Below are positions 53,293 through 62,623 of a stretch of 64,000 nucleotides of DNA, one piece after another (position 1 is the first letter of the stretch; each line of letters opens with the position of its first letter). The translations under genes were made by a program, and so were the position numbers. The notes below the pieces were generated by a model, which had not been told where the DNA came from, ran no database searches, and worked only from the letters and a program-made list of their open reading frames with translations. Source of the DNA: Halocynthiibacter styelae (GTDB lineage: Bacteria > Pseudomonadota > Alphaproteobacteria > Rhodobacterales > Rhodobacteraceae); contig NZ_JADCKQ010000005.1 of assembly GCF_016123485.1 (NCBI RefSeq), positions 186,001 to 250,000 on the forward strand, read 5' to 3'.

Positions 53293-53757
53293 ATGAAACG
53301 TATGTTTATCGCCGGGTTCCTGACCTTCCTGCTGGACCAGCTGTCCAAGCAATATGTCGTTGAATGGCTGGATCTGAAAACCCTGGGCGTGATGGAAGTC
53401 TTCCCGCCCTATCTGACCTTCCACATGGCCTATAACTACGGCATCAATTTCGGCCTGTTCAGCGGTTCTGATTCCCGCTGGCTGCTGATTGCTCTGGCCC
53501 TTGTGATTTCCGCCTGGGTTGCCTGGTGGGTGCGCAGTGAGGGTGACAAAAAATGGATGCAGATTTCAGGCGGCATCCTGATTGGCGGCGCATTGGGCAA
53601 TGTGATTGACCGGGTGGTTTACGGCGCTGTTCTGGATTTTCTGAACATGTCCTGCTGCGGCTTTGAAAACCCCTATTCCTTTAATGTCGCCGATATCGCG
53701 ATTTTCATTGGCGCTTTTGGCCTTGTGATCTTTTCCGGGAACAAAAAGGCCCGCTGA
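53293..53757 (+). CDS. lspA: Lipoprotein signal peptidase (SPase II)
   Basis: 154 residues with four membrane helices. FLLDQLSKQYVVEWL begins the protein, NYGINFGLFSG sits in the middle, and the catalytic aspartates fall in GGALGNVIDRVVYGAVLDFL and FNVADIAIF. It cleaves the signal peptide of diacylglyceryl-modified lipoproteins. Its next-door gene encodes a lipoprotein substrate. Confidence 0.93.
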   Translation: MKRMFIAGFLTFLLDQLSKQYVVEWLDLKTLGVMEVFPPYLTFHMAYNYGINFGLFSGSDSRWLLIALALVISAWVAWWVRSEGDKKWMQISGGILIGGALGNVIDRVVYGAVLDFLNMSCCGFENPYSFNVADIAIFIGAFGLVIFSGNKKAR

Positions 53758-53844
53758 ATACGCCAGGATTTGCCGAAGCTGAATATGCCAGGTGACGTGC
53801 GGTTTTGCACAGGCTATAGAGTGATAAGAACGCAGGAGAGACCG

Positions 53845-54381
53845 ATGCAGACCACATTCATCAAGACCGCCACAATCCTGGCCCTTCTGATGCTGCCGGC
53901 CGCCTGTGGCGGGCGCAACAGCGAACCCGATCTGCTGGAACTGACAAAAACCGGCACCGGCCCGGATGAATTTGCGATCCTGCCCTCGCGCCCTCTGGAA
54001 ACACCAACGGATCTGGCAGCGCTGCCCACGCCAACACCCGGCGGCAACAACCGCACCGATCCAAATCCGCTGGCTGATGCCGTTGTCGCCCTTGGTGGCA
54101 GTGCGGGCGCACTGACTGAAGACGGCACCACCGGGCCAGACAGCAGCCTTCTGGCGCATGCGTCGCGCCACGGCTATTCCCCGGACATTCGCCAGGTGAC
54201 CGCCGCCGAAGATCTGGAATTCCGCCGCAACAACCGTGGCCGTGTTCTGGAACGCGCGTTCAACGTCAGCGTCTATTTCCGCAAATACCGCCACCAGGCG
54301 CTGGATCAGCAGGCAGAACTGCAACGTTTGCGTCAGGCAGGCATCCGCACATCTGCCGCACCATCCGCACCGGCGGAATGA
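53845..54381 (+). CDS. DUF3035-family lipoprotein
   Basis: 178 residues from the ATG at 53845. The lipobox LLMLPAAC predicts a lipid-anchored protein starting at Cys21. The body has LLELTKTGTGPDEFAILPSR, then PLETPTDLAALPTPTPGG, the DUF3035 pattern, and ends in a basic helical region (DLEFRRNNRGRVLERAFNVS). Function is unknown. It lies directly between lspA and the M16 peptidase pair. Confidence 0.82.
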   Translation: MQTTFIKTATILALLMLPAACGGRNSEPDLLELTKTGTGPDEFAILPSRPLETPTDLAALPTPTPGGNNRTDPNPLADAVVALGGSAGALTEDGTTGPDSSLLAHASRHGYSPDIRQVTAAEDLEFRRNNRGRVLERAFNVSVYFRKYRHQALDQQAELQRLRQAGIRTSAAPSAPAE

Positions 54382-54459
54382 CGCGGATTTGAAAAGGCCG
54401 GGCTTGTAAGTTTCCGACCTTCTCATACATTGATCACAGACATAATTATGAGGCGTTTT

Positions 54460-55794
54460 ATGCTGCACCGGATTCTGAAACCTCTGGCGGCGCTGGCCTG
54501 TTTTGCCCTGCCCGTCACGGCTGAAACCGTGACCGATTTCACCCTGGACAACGGGATGGAAGTGGTCGTGATCGAAGATCACCGCGCCCCTGTCGTTGTG
54601 CAGATGGTCTGGTATCGTGTCGGGGCCGCTGATGAACCCGCAGGTAAATCCGGCATTGCGCATTTCCTGGAACATCTGCTGTTTCGCGGCACCGAAAACC
54701 TCGCCCCCGGTGAATTTTCCGAAACCGTCGCGGCCAATGGCGGCACCGATAACGCTTTCACCAGCTGGGATTACACCGCGTATCATCAGCGTGTCGCCTC
54801 TGACCGGCTGGATCTGATGATGCAGATGGAAGCGGACCGCATGCGCAACCTTAAGATCGCCGATGAAGATATGGTGATTGAACGCAACGTGGTGCTGGAA
54901 GAACGCAATCAGCGCACCGACAGCGACCCGGCCGCCCTGTTTCGCGAACAGCGCAACGCCGCGCAATATCTTAACCACCCCTACGGCATCCCGGTCATCG
55001 GCTGGCGTCATGAAATCGAACAACTTGATACCCAGGATGCGCTTGATTTCTATCAGCGCTTCTACGCGCCGAATAATGCGATCCTGATTGTCGCAGGTGA
55101 TGTGACCCCGGATGAGGTCCGCGACCTTGCCGAAAAACACTATGGCCCGCTTGCGCCGACCGAAGGGCTTGAAGCCCGAGTGCGCCCCCAGGAGCCACCG
55201 CAATTGTCAGAACGTCGCCTGTCGCTGGAAGATCCGCGCATCGGGCAAAGCTATATTCAGCGCAGCTATCTCGCCCCGGAACGTGACCCCGGCGACCAGG
55301 AAACCGCTGCGGCCCTGACCATCCTGGCCGAACTTCTGGGCGGCAGCCCAACAACATCCTTCATGGCAAAGCGCCTGCAATTTGACGAACAGATCGCAGT
55401 TTACACCTCTGCCTGGTACAGCGGTCTGTCTTATGACGACACCAATTTCGGCCTGGCGATTGTGCCTGTGCCCGGCGTGTCCCTGGATGACGCTGAGGCC
55501 GCAATGGACCGTGTTCTGGCCGAATTCATTGCGGAAGGCATCGACGCAGATCACCTGGACCGCATCAAAATGCAAAGCCGCGCGGCACAGATTTATGCGG
55601 ATGATGACGTGGCTTCGCTTGCACGGCGCTACGGCCAGGCGCTGACAACCGGGCTGACGCTGGATGACATCCGTGCATGGCCCGATCTTCTTCAGGCCGT
55701 GACGCCCGAAGATGTGATCAATGCCGCCGAAATGGTCCTTGACCGCAACCGCGCCGTCACCGGTCGCATGATCAAGCCGGAGCTTGCCCAATGA
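54460..55794 (+). CDS. M16 zinc metallopeptidase, catalytic subunit
   Basis: 444 residues from the ATG at 54460, chosen because GAGG lies just upstream; ATGs at 54430 and 54448 are alternatives. A Sec signal peptide (LHRILKPLAALACFALPVTA) is followed by the inverted zinc motif HFLEH (His68, Glu71, His72) and the distal glutamate region (ERNVVLEERNQRTDSDPAAL). It is a periplasmic protease of the processing-peptidase type. It overlaps its partner gene by four bases. Confidence 0.92.
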   Translation: MLHRILKPLAALACFALPVTAETVTDFTLDNGMEVVVIEDHRAPVVVQMVWYRVGAADEPAGKSGIAHFLEHLLFRGTENLAPGEFSETVAANGGTDNAFTSWDYTAYHQRVASDRLDLMMQMEADRMRNLKIADEDMVIERNVVLEERNQRTDSDPAALFREQRNAAQYLNHPYGIPVIGWRHEIEQLDTQDALDFYQRFYAPNNAILIVAGDVTPDEVRDLAEKHYGPLAPTEGLEARVRPQEPPQLSERRLSLEDPRIGQSYIQRSYLAPERDPGDQETAAALTILAELLGGSPTTSFMAKRLQFDEQIAVYTSAWYSGLSYDDTNFGLAIVPVPGVSLDDAEAAMDRVLAEFIAEGIDADHLDRIKMQSRAAQIYADDDVASLARRYGQALTTGLTLDDIRAWPDLLQAVTPEDVINAAEMVLDRNRAVTGRMIKPELAQ

Positions 55795-57095
55795 CCCGTA
55801 TCTTTACCTACGTCGCTGCCGTATTCCTGCTGGCCCTGCCCCTGCGTGCCGAAGTTGAAATTCAGGAAGTCACCTCCCCAGGCGGCATCAAAGCCTGGCT
55901 GGTGGAAGAACATTCCATCCCCTTCACAGCGCTTGAGATTTCATTCAAAGGCGGCGCAAGCCTTGAAGCGCCTGACAAACGCGGTGCAACCAATCTGATG
56001 ATAGCCCTGCTGGAAGAAGGTACCGGTGACCTGGACAGCCGCGCCTTTTCCGCTGCGCGTGAAGCCCTGGCGCTGGAAACCGGGTTTGATGCAGGCGACG
56101 ACAGCGTATCCGTTTCGGCCCGCTTCCTGACAGAAAACCAGGACGACGCCATCGCCTTGCTACGTGGCGCAATCATCGCACCGAATTTTGATCAGACCGC
56201 CGTGGATCGCGTGCGCGAACAGGTGCTGTCAAATATCCGTTCCGATGCACAGGATCCCGGTGCGCTGGCCTCGCGTCGTTTTGACGAACTCGCCTTCCCC
56301 AACCACCCCTATGCCACATCTCGCGATGGCACTGCAGACACCGTGAACGCCCTGACCCGCGATGATCTGTTCGCCGCAAAAGACGCAACCATGGCGCTTG
56401 ATCGTGTCTATGTCGGCGCAGTGGGTGACATAACCGCCGAAGAACTGGGCTTGCTGCTTGATACCCTTCTTGGCGACCTGCCCGCCACCGGCGCCCCAAT
56501 GCCGGAACGTGTAGAATTCGCAGCCGAAGGCGGCGTGGAAACCATCCCCTTCAACACCCCGCAATCTGTCGCCATGTTTGGTCACGCCGGCATCCAGCGC
56601 GACGATGAAGATTTCTTCGCCGCCTTTGTGATGAACCGTATCCTTGGCGCAGGTGGTTTTGCTTCGCGCCTGACGCAGGAAGTGCGTGAAAACCGGGGGC
56701 TGACCTACGGCATCGGAACCTATCTGGTGCCGATGGAACACGGCGAAATGATCCTTGGCCAGTTTGCATCCTCCAACGACCGCATTGCTGAGGCGATTGA
56801 TGTGGTGCGGGCGGAATGGGCGAAAATGGCGAATGAAGGCGTGACCCAGGAAGAACTGCAAGCCGCCCAGACCTATCTGACCGGGGCCTATCCTTTGCGG
56901 TTTGACGGCAATGGCCCAATTGCAAACATCCTTGTTGGTATGCAGATGCAGGGGCTTGCTGTGGATTACATCGCCACGCGAAACGATAAAATCCGCGCTG
57001 TAACACAGGAGGATATCGCCCGGGTCGCCGCTGATCTTCTGGATCCCGAAGCCCTGCTTTTTGTTGTGGTCGGACAACCCGAAGGCCTGGAGTAA
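55791..57095 (+). CDS. M16-family peptidase, non-catalytic partner subunit
   Basis: 434 residues with a signal peptide (TRIFTYVAAVFLLALPLRAE). The fold is that of M16 peptidases (FKGGASLEAPDKRGATNLMI; LTQEVRENRGLTYGIGTYLV). Where the zinc motif HxxEH should be, it reads NLMIALLEEGTG, so it lacks the metal ligands and should be the structural or substrate-binding half of a heterodimer, as in mitochondrial processing peptidase. Its start overlaps the catalytic subunit's stop (ATGA). Its stop codon merges into the first of two A/T hairpins. Confidence 0.9.
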   Translation: MTRIFTYVAAVFLLALPLRAEVEIQEVTSPGGIKAWLVEEHSIPFTALEISFKGGASLEAPDKRGATNLMIALLEEGTGDLDSRAFSAAREALALETGFDAGDDSVSVSARFLTENQDDAIALLRGAIIAPNFDQTAVDRVREQVLSNIRSDAQDPGALASRRFDELAFPNHPYATSRDGTADTVNALTRDDLFAAKDATMALDRVYVGAVGDITAEELGLLLDTLLGDLPATGAPMPERVEFAAEGGVETIPFNTPQSVAMFGHAGIQRDDEDFFAAFVMNRILGAGGFASRLTQEVRENRGLTYGIGTYLVPMEHGEMILGQFASSNDRIAEAIDVVRAEWAKMANEGVTQEELQAAQTYLTGAYPLRFDGNGPIANILVGMQMQGLAVDYIATRNDKIRAVTQEDIARVAADLLDPEALLFVVVGQPEGLE

Positions 57096-57139
57096 AGATT
57101 TTTTGAAAAAATCTTGCCCTGTTTTTTCGTAAAAAACAG
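57095..57139. repeat. Twin perfect A/T-rich hairpins
   Basis: AAGATTTTTT-G-AAAAAATCTT (57095-57115) and CTGTTTTTT-CGT-AAAAAACAG (57119-57139) are perfect inverted repeats separated by three bases. The first starts at the last base of the M16 stop codon. Weak stems rich in A/T are not classic terminators, but two in a row just after an operon suggest transcription termination, mRNA 3'-end protection, or a repeated genomic element. Confidence 0.6.
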
Positions 57140-57222
57140 TCAGCGCGAACCGCAAAATTCCCTGTGGATGAAACAGGTTTTCGCCTGGTCGAATCGCAGA
57201 TGTTCATGCTATGTTTTGTGGC

Positions 57223-59094
57223 ATGTCTGCATCCGACCCCAATATAAGCCCTGCGCAACCCATTATCCGCCAACTGGATGATGCCGCAATCAACCGCATT
57301 GCGGCAGGCGAAGTCGTCGAACGTCCGGCAAGTGCCGTGAAAGAACTGGTCGAAAATGCTATTGATGCCGGGGCCACACGAATTGATGTGGCAATCGCCG
57401 ATGGTGGCAAAACCCTGATCCGCGTCACAGACAACGGCTGTGGCATTGCCCCAGATCAGCTGCCCATGGCCCTGTCACGCCATGCGACCAGCAAAATCGA
57501 CGGCTCTGACCTGTTGAACATCCATTCCTTCGGCTTCCGGGGTGAGGCTCTGCCATCCCTTGGCGCAGTTGGCAAACTGACTATCACCTCACGCGCAAAA
57601 GGGCAGGATGCCGCAACAATCCGCGTCACCGGCGGCACAACAGATCCCGTAAAACCCGCCGCCCTGAACCAGGGCACCGTGGTGGAACTGCGCGATCTGT
57701 TTTACGCCACCCCCGCCCGCCTGAAATTCATGCGCACGGATCGCGCCGAAAGCCAGGCGATTGGGGACGTGATCAAACGTCTCGCCATGGCGGAACCCTG
57801 GATCGGTTTTACCCTGCGCGATGTCTCCGGCGGCAGCGAAGGCCGCGTGACCTTCCGCGCTGATGCCGCCAGCGGCGACCTGTTCGAAGCACTGCACACC
57901 CGTCTGACCCGTGTGATGGGGCCGGAATTCACCACCAACGCCCTGAAAATTGATGCGGAACGCGAAGGCATCACCCTGACGGGATATGCCGCCCTGCCAA
58001 CCTATTCACGCGGCGCAGCTGTGGCGCAATTCCTGTTCGTGAACGGTCGCCCTGTGCGGGATAAATTGCTGACCGGTGCCCTGCGCGGGGCTTATGCAGA
58101 TTTCCTGTCGCGTGACCGTCACCCGGCCGCAGCGCTTTTCCTTGAATGCGAACCGGATCGTGTCGACGTCAACGTGCATCCCGCCAAATCCGAGGTCCGC
58201 TTTCGCGAACCCGGTGTCGCGCGCAGCCTGATCGTCACCGCCGTACGATCCGCTTTGACCGAGGCCGGGCATCGCGCGTCAACCACCGTTGCAGCGGAAA
58301 CCCTGTCCGCCATGCGCCCGGAAATGACCGATCAGCCGCGCGTGTATCAGATGGACCGTCGCGGCAGCTATGCCGCGCCCTACACCCCGTCCGTGCAAGC
58401 ACGCGACGCGGCTTATGCCGCTCAGGCCTCGCTGATGGATACCCCCGGTTTTGCAGAGGCTTCCATGCCATCCGCCCGGTTTGAACCGGTGCCAGAACAG
58501 CCGCAACTTGACGCGCTGCCGCTTGGGGCCGCCCGCGCGCAGGTGCATGAAAATTACATCATCGCCCAGACCGAAACCGGCATGGTCATCGTTGATCAGC
58601 ATGCAGCGCATGAACGCCTGGTCTATGAAAAACTGAAACATCAGATGGCGGAGAACGGGATTGCCTCGCAGGCCCTGCTGATCCCTGAAATTGTCGAACT
58701 GTCCGACGGAGACGCCGCTGCACTCCTGGCACATGCGGAAAGTCTGTCCCGTCTTGGCCTTGTTCTCGAACCCTTCGGTCCCGGCACCATCGCCGTGCGT
58801 GAAACACCGGCAATCCTTGGTGAAATCAACGCAGAAAACATGCTGCGCGATGTACTGGACGAACTGTCTGATCTCGGCGAAAGCCAGCTGGTGCAGGAAA
58901 AACTGGAAGCGATCCTGTCGCGCGTGGCCTGCCATGGATCCATCCGATCCGGCCGCCGTATGCGGGCCGAAGAAATGAACGCCTTATTGCGCGAAATGGA
59001 ATCCACCCCCCATTCCGGCCAATGCAACCACGGCCGCCCCACATATGTAGAGCTGAAACTCTCTGACATCGAAAGACTGTTTGGACGCACATGA
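57223..59094 (+). CDS. mutL: DNA mismatch repair protein MutL
   Basis: 623 residues from the ATG at 57223 (an in-frame ATG at 57211 is an alternative; neither has a strong ribosome binding site). GHKL ATPase motifs: ELVENAIDAGATRIDVAI, RVTDNGCGI and FGFRGEALPSLG. The C-terminal part carries the endonuclease motif DQHA-x2-E-x4-E (DQHAAHERLVYEK), CHGSIRSGRRM and QCNHGRPT. It should therefore nick DNA itself, as expected in bacteria without MutH. It overlaps rmuC by four bases. Confidence 0.96.
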   Translation: MSASDPNISPAQPIIRQLDDAAINRIAAGEVVERPASAVKELVENAIDAGATRIDVAIADGGKTLIRVTDNGCGIAPDQLPMALSRHATSKIDGSDLLNIHSFGFRGEALPSLGAVGKLTITSRAKGQDAATIRVTGGTTDPVKPAALNQGTVVELRDLFYATPARLKFMRTDRAESQAIGDVIKRLAMAEPWIGFTLRDVSGGSEGRVTFRADAASGDLFEALHTRLTRVMGPEFTTNALKIDAEREGITLTGYAALPTYSRGAAVAQFLFVNGRPVRDKLLTGALRGAYADFLSRDRHPAAALFLECEPDRVDVNVHPAKSEVRFREPGVARSLIVTAVRSALTEAGHRASTTVAAETLSAMRPEMTDQPRVYQMDRRGSYAAPYTPSVQARDAAYAAQASLMDTPGFAEASMPSARFEPVPEQPQLDALPLGAARAQVHENYIIAQTETGMVIVDQHAAHERLVYEKLKHQMAENGIASQALLIPEIVELSDGDAAALLAHAESLSRLGLVLEPFGPGTIAVRETPAILGEINAENMLRDVLDELSDLGESQLVQEKLEAILSRVACHGSIRSGRRMRAEEMNALLREMESTPHSGQCNHGRPTYVELKLSDIERLFGRT

Positions 59095-60311
59095 TCACCA
59101 TCGGCGACACCACCTATTCCATCACCGATCCGGCCGTCTTTGGCACCCTGCTGTTGCTGTTGGTCGTGATCCTTCTGTTTGTCATGCTGAAACGCGCCGG
59201 ACGCGCGGGTGACGTCAGCGAACAACTGGCACGGCAGATGATGCAGATGAACGAAGACATGCGGATGCTGGGCAGCAATCAACAGCATCTTGGTGGGCAA
59301 TTGCAATCGGTGTCTGACGCCCAGGCCAATGCGCAAACCCAGGTGATCCAACGTATGGAAACCCGCCTGGCGACTGTGCAGCAACAGATGGCGGATCGCC
59401 TGGCTGAAAACGCGCTGAAATCCGCGAATTCCATGTCTGAAATGCAGGAACGGGTGAAGGAAACCCTGCACGGGTCCTCCAAACAGACCACCGCATCCCT
59501 GACGCAATTACAGGAACGTCTGGCGACGATTGATAAGGCGCAAAGCAATATCGAAAAACTGTCCGGGGATGTTCTGGGCCTTCAGGATATCCTTTCGAAC
59601 AAGCAAACACGCGGGGCGTTTGGGGAAATTCAGCTGAATGATATCGTGGCCAAGGCCCTGCCGTCAGATGCCTATGAGTTTCAGGCGACTCTGTCCAATG
59701 GCAAACGCGCCGATTGCCTGATCCACCTGCCAAACCCGCCCGGCCCCATCGTGATAGACGCAAAATTCCCGCTGGAAAGCTATGAGGCGCTGGTCGCAGC
59801 TGACACCAAGGAAGATGCCGCCCGCGCGCTTTCCGGTCTGCGCACCGCCGTCAAAGCTCATATCAAAGCGATCAGCGAAAAGTACCTGATCGACGGAGAA
59901 ACCGCCGATGGTGCGCTGATGTTCCTGCCGTCAGAAGCCGTTTACGCCGAACTGCACGCCCGCCTGCCCGAAGTCGTACGCGAAGGCTTTGCCGCGCGGG
60001 TCTGGATCGTATCCCCGACCACCTGCATGGCCACGCTGAACACCATGCGCGCCGTGCTGAAAGACGCCCGCATGCGCGAACAGGCCGGGGCCATCCGCAA
60101 GACCCTGGGCATGTTGCACCGCGACGTCGAACTGGTGGTGGAACGCGTGGGCAAGCTGAACACCCATTTCGGCCAGGCACGCGATGATCTGGAAAAGATC
60201 AACACCGCCGCAGAACGCGCGGGCAAGCGGGCTGCAAAACTGGACAACTTTGATTTCGAAGAACTTGCCCCTGACACGCAGGACACACCTGTTCCTCTGC
60301 CGCAGGATTAA
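59091..60311 (+). CDS. rmuC: DNA recombination protein RmuC
   Basis: 406 residues. One N-terminal membrane segment (GTLLLLLVVILLFVMLKRAG), a long coiled coil (about residues 40-160, rich in Gln, Met and Glu), then the RmuC domain (RGAFGEIQLNDIVAKALPSD, IVIDAKFPLESYEALVAADT, VWIVSPTTCMATLNTMRAVL). The family has a restriction-endonuclease-like fold and limits inversions between repeats. It is translationally coupled to mutL, so two genome-stability proteins share a transcript. Confidence 0.93.
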   Translation: MITIGDTTYSITDPAVFGTLLLLLVVILLFVMLKRAGRAGDVSEQLARQMMQMNEDMRMLGSNQQHLGGQLQSVSDAQANAQTQVIQRMETRLATVQQQMADRLAENALKSANSMSEMQERVKETLHGSSKQTTASLTQLQERLATIDKAQSNIEKLSGDVLGLQDILSNKQTRGAFGEIQLNDIVAKALPSDAYEFQATLSNGKRADCLIHLPNPPGPIVIDAKFPLESYEALVAADTKEDAARALSGLRTAVKAHIKAISEKYLIDGETADGALMFLPSEAVYAELHARLPEVVREGFAARVWIVSPTTCMATLNTMRAVLKDARMREQAGAIRKTLGMLHRDVELVVERVGKLNTHFGQARDDLEKINTAAERAGKRAAKLDNFDFEELAPDTQDTPVPLPQD

Positions 60312-60314
60312 CGC

Positions 60315-60341
60315 AAAAGGGCGACCCAAAGGCCGCCCTTT
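60315..60341. terminator. Terminator between rmuC and the DUF481 gene
   Basis: AAAGGGCG pairs with CGCCCTTT around a loop of about ten bases, just after the rmuC stop. It is suited to both convergent genes, with a short T-rich tail on each side. Confidence 0.75.
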
Positions 60342-60359
60342 CGTCAGACTGAATTCAGA

Positions 60360-61202
60360 TCAGTTGAATTTGTAAACCAGAGACACACCAAAGGTGTTGG
60401 AGGTGCTGGCCTGACCCGCAGCCGGATCGGTGTGGTAATCTGTACGAACGCTTGTGCGCAGGGACAGAGGGCCGGACAGAGATACGTTCACGCCCAGATC
60501 GTTAGACACCAGAGTATCTGCGGAAGAAGACAGAATATCTGTGTCATTGGTCAGGGTCACATTGTCATTCAGGCTCCAGTACATGCGGGACCCCAGCAGA
60601 GCTGCGCCTTCACGTACAGAGTTGTCAGCACCACGCGCCTGGGTGATACGGTAGCCAGGGCCACCCTGAACACGCCAGTGGAAGTTGTCGTTGTCGATCA
60701 GGCGGTAACCAACACCAAAACCAACAAAACCGTCTTCTTCAAACGCGCCGAATTCGTCGTTGGCATAGCGCAGCTTGCCATAGCCGTAGAAACGCTCGTT
60801 GAAATAACGGCTTGCATCATACGCACCCAGGAAGGTGTTCGCAGTGCGGGTGTTTTCGCTTTCGCTGTAGTTATAGCTCAGAGTGAAATCGTGATCCCAG
60901 TTCTCGGTGCCATAGCCAAAGCGGGAACCAATACCCAGATCAGTGGTGTCGCTGTTGCCGCTTGTTGCGTTCATGGATGCCGCAACAGAACCACGCCAGC
61001 CCAGCGGACGACGGGAATTGCCAAAACGATCCGCGTCATAGCCACGTCGGTAATCGTCGTTGATATCGGTTTCGATTGCTTCAACAGCGTCTGTTGCCGC
61101 GTCGTTGGTGATCTGAACGCCTGTGTCCTGTGCAAAGGCGGCGGTGCCACCTGCAATCATCAAAGCAGCCAGAGTTACTGATTTCGCTGTTTTCTGTGTC
61201 AT
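60360..61202 (-). CDS. DUF481 outer-membrane beta-barrel protein
   Basis: 280 residues. A Sec signal peptide (KSVTLAALMIAGGTAAFAQD) is followed by alternating aromatic-rich strands (GSVAASMNATSGNSDTTDLG, FTLSYNYSESENTRTANTFL, YFNERFYGYGKLRYANDEFG, ending SNTFGVSLVYKFN with the terminal aromatic residue expected of an outer-membrane barrel). DUF481 proteins (YdiY type) are acid- or salt-induced in other bacteria, but their function is unknown. The 250 bases upstream hold no gene I can support. Confidence 0.85.
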   Translation of the reverse strand: MTQKTAKSVTLAALMIAGGTAAFAQDTGVQITNDAATDAVEAIETDINDDYRRGYDADRFGNSRRPLGWRGSVAASMNATSGNSDTTDLGIGSRFGYGTENWDHDFTLSYNYSESENTRTANTFLGAYDASRYFNERFYGYGKLRYANDEFGAFEEDGFVGFGVGYRLIDNDNFHWRVQGGPGYRITQARGADNSVREGAALLGSRMYWSLNDNVTLTNDTDILSSSADTLVSNDLGVNVSLSGPLSLRTSVRTDYHTDPAAGQASTSNTFGVSLVYKFN

Positions 61203-61453
61203 CGTTACTTACTTTCATTCTGTTTCGCCTGCCTCCGGATACACCGACGCTGGCACAGGTCTTGATCTGAGGGCTGGGCGGCAGAAGTTTCAGGGGAACC
61301 GATTTGTGCTTTTCCCCTCTGCCCGGAAACTGCGCAAAAATTCGCCAACATACTGCAAAAACAGGAAGAAATACGCTTATCAGGGCGTGCGGATGCACTG
61401 GAAATCAACCAGTGGCAGGAGGTTGCCGGTACGTGGGGAAACCCGTCTGGCGA

Positions 61454-62473
61454 TCAGGCAGCGAGGAAACGCCCCTCATACTGCTTAAGATCCAGCCGTG
61501 CCGTGGGGCCGTAACACCCGGCATTGCTGCGCAACTCAGGAAAGATTGAAAACATCTCTGCGCGGCTTTCGCAGGTCACAGCATTCAATCCCTCATCCCC
61601 CGGGAAAAAGCTTTCACTCAGCAGCCCGTGGGTCCGGACGATTTCATGTTGATCGAACATAAGATGACAATAGGTAACATGCGTCAGTTCATGATCCTGA
61701 CGGATCTGATCCCCCAGAAGGAACCGTGTCGCCGCCAGAACCTGACTTTGGCCGAACATCAGATTGCACTTGTACTCCTGCATCAGCACGCGGTGCCCCG
61801 GCGACAGACAAACATCAACCTCGGGGCAGCCGGGACCAAACTGATGTGCCCGGATGCGAACAGGGGCAAAACGCGCAAACTCTGGTTCTTGCAACGCGAC
61901 ATCCCGGCATCCGATCCAGCGTACTGGCTGCAACCCATTGTCCTCTGTGATGACAAGATCACCAGGCTGTAAGGTTTCAATCTTTCTGGGGCCAGAAACT
62001 GTGTCGATTAACGTCCCTGCCACAAAACAAGGCATCCCCGGAGTCGGTGATGTGGTGGTGACATATCCATCCGTCGGATTGCCACTCAGGGAACTGCCGG
62101 AACCCGCAGTGCCAATGCCATCAGAAACAGTATTGACCGGAACCAGGCCAGCCCCTCCGGCGGTGACAGTTCCGCCTTCAGTGAAACTGTTAAACTGCAA
62201 CACCGTCGTGCCATCAATCAGGGCGATTGCGCCAAAGCGATTCAGACCATTAAAATTGGTGGGGGAATTGCTGTTGAGGACATAAATATCCTTCCCGTCA
62301 ACAGTCGCTGACGGAGCAAAATTCAGCACACTGGAACTGCGCAATGAACCATTCGAATTGTAGACCTCAATGGTCAGAGCGGACACAGGTGTGCCCACAT
62401 CGACCATGATTTCTATGAAATCCTGATTACCACCGCCAGTGTACTTAATCTCAGAGATGAACGGCGCTGCCAT
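61454..62473 (-). CDS. Lamin-tail-like and Hint-domain protein
   Basis: 339 residues. Residues 1-100 (PFISEIKYTGGGNQDFIEIM, DVGTPVSALTIEVYNSNGSL) resemble a lamin-tail/IgG-like adhesion domain, followed by a Gly/Thr/Ser-rich linker. Residue about 150 begins a Hint (hedgehog/intein) domain: CFVAGTLIDTVSGPRKIETL, QPGDLVITEDNGLQPVRWIG, and VCLSPGHRVLMQEYKCNLMF. Such Hint_2 proteins are common in Rhodobacteraceae and are often secreted, with self-processing at the cysteine possible. No Sec signal is seen, so type I export is a guess. The upstream region is A/T rich and contains array copy C. Confidence 0.8.
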   Translation of the reverse strand: MAAPFISEIKYTGGGNQDFIEIMVDVGTPVSALTIEVYNSNGSLRSSSVLNFAPSATVDGKDIYVLNSNSPTNFNGLNRFGAIALIDGTTVLQFNSFTEGGTVTAGGAGLVPVNTVSDGIGTAGSGSSLSGNPTDGYVTTTSPTPGMPCFVAGTLIDTVSGPRKIETLQPGDLVITEDNGLQPVRWIGCRDVALQEPEFARFAPVRIRAHQFGPGCPEVDVCLSPGHRVLMQEYKCNLMFGQSQVLAATRFLLGDQIRQDHELTHVTYCHLMFDQHEIVRTHGLLSESFFPGDEGLNAVTCESRAEMFSIFPELRSNAGCYGPTARLDLKQYEGRFLAA

Positions 62474-62623
62474 TCCCCTGGTCCTTTATACCTGATTTAC
62501 TGCTCATTCTTTTTTTATTAACGATAAGTAAATCACAATTTCTGGCAAAGATAAACCAATAGGTGAAACCCCGACGCCGGAATTTCCCCTAAGCTTAATT
62601 GCTAAGGCTTTATTAAACCCCAG

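Noticed and set aside
51544-53424. A 626-codon open frame antisense to purH
   Set aside because: It is a shadow of a certain housekeeping gene with no ribosome binding site or family similarity of its own.
53566-55203. A 545-codon open frame antisense to lspA, the DUF3035 gene and the M16 gene
   Set aside because: It spans three well-supported genes and shows no domain.
57202-57216. GTTC-N7-GTTT before mutL as an SOS (LexA) box
   Set aside because: One half-site is imperfect, mutL is not normally LexA-controlled, and a 7 of 8 match is common by chance.
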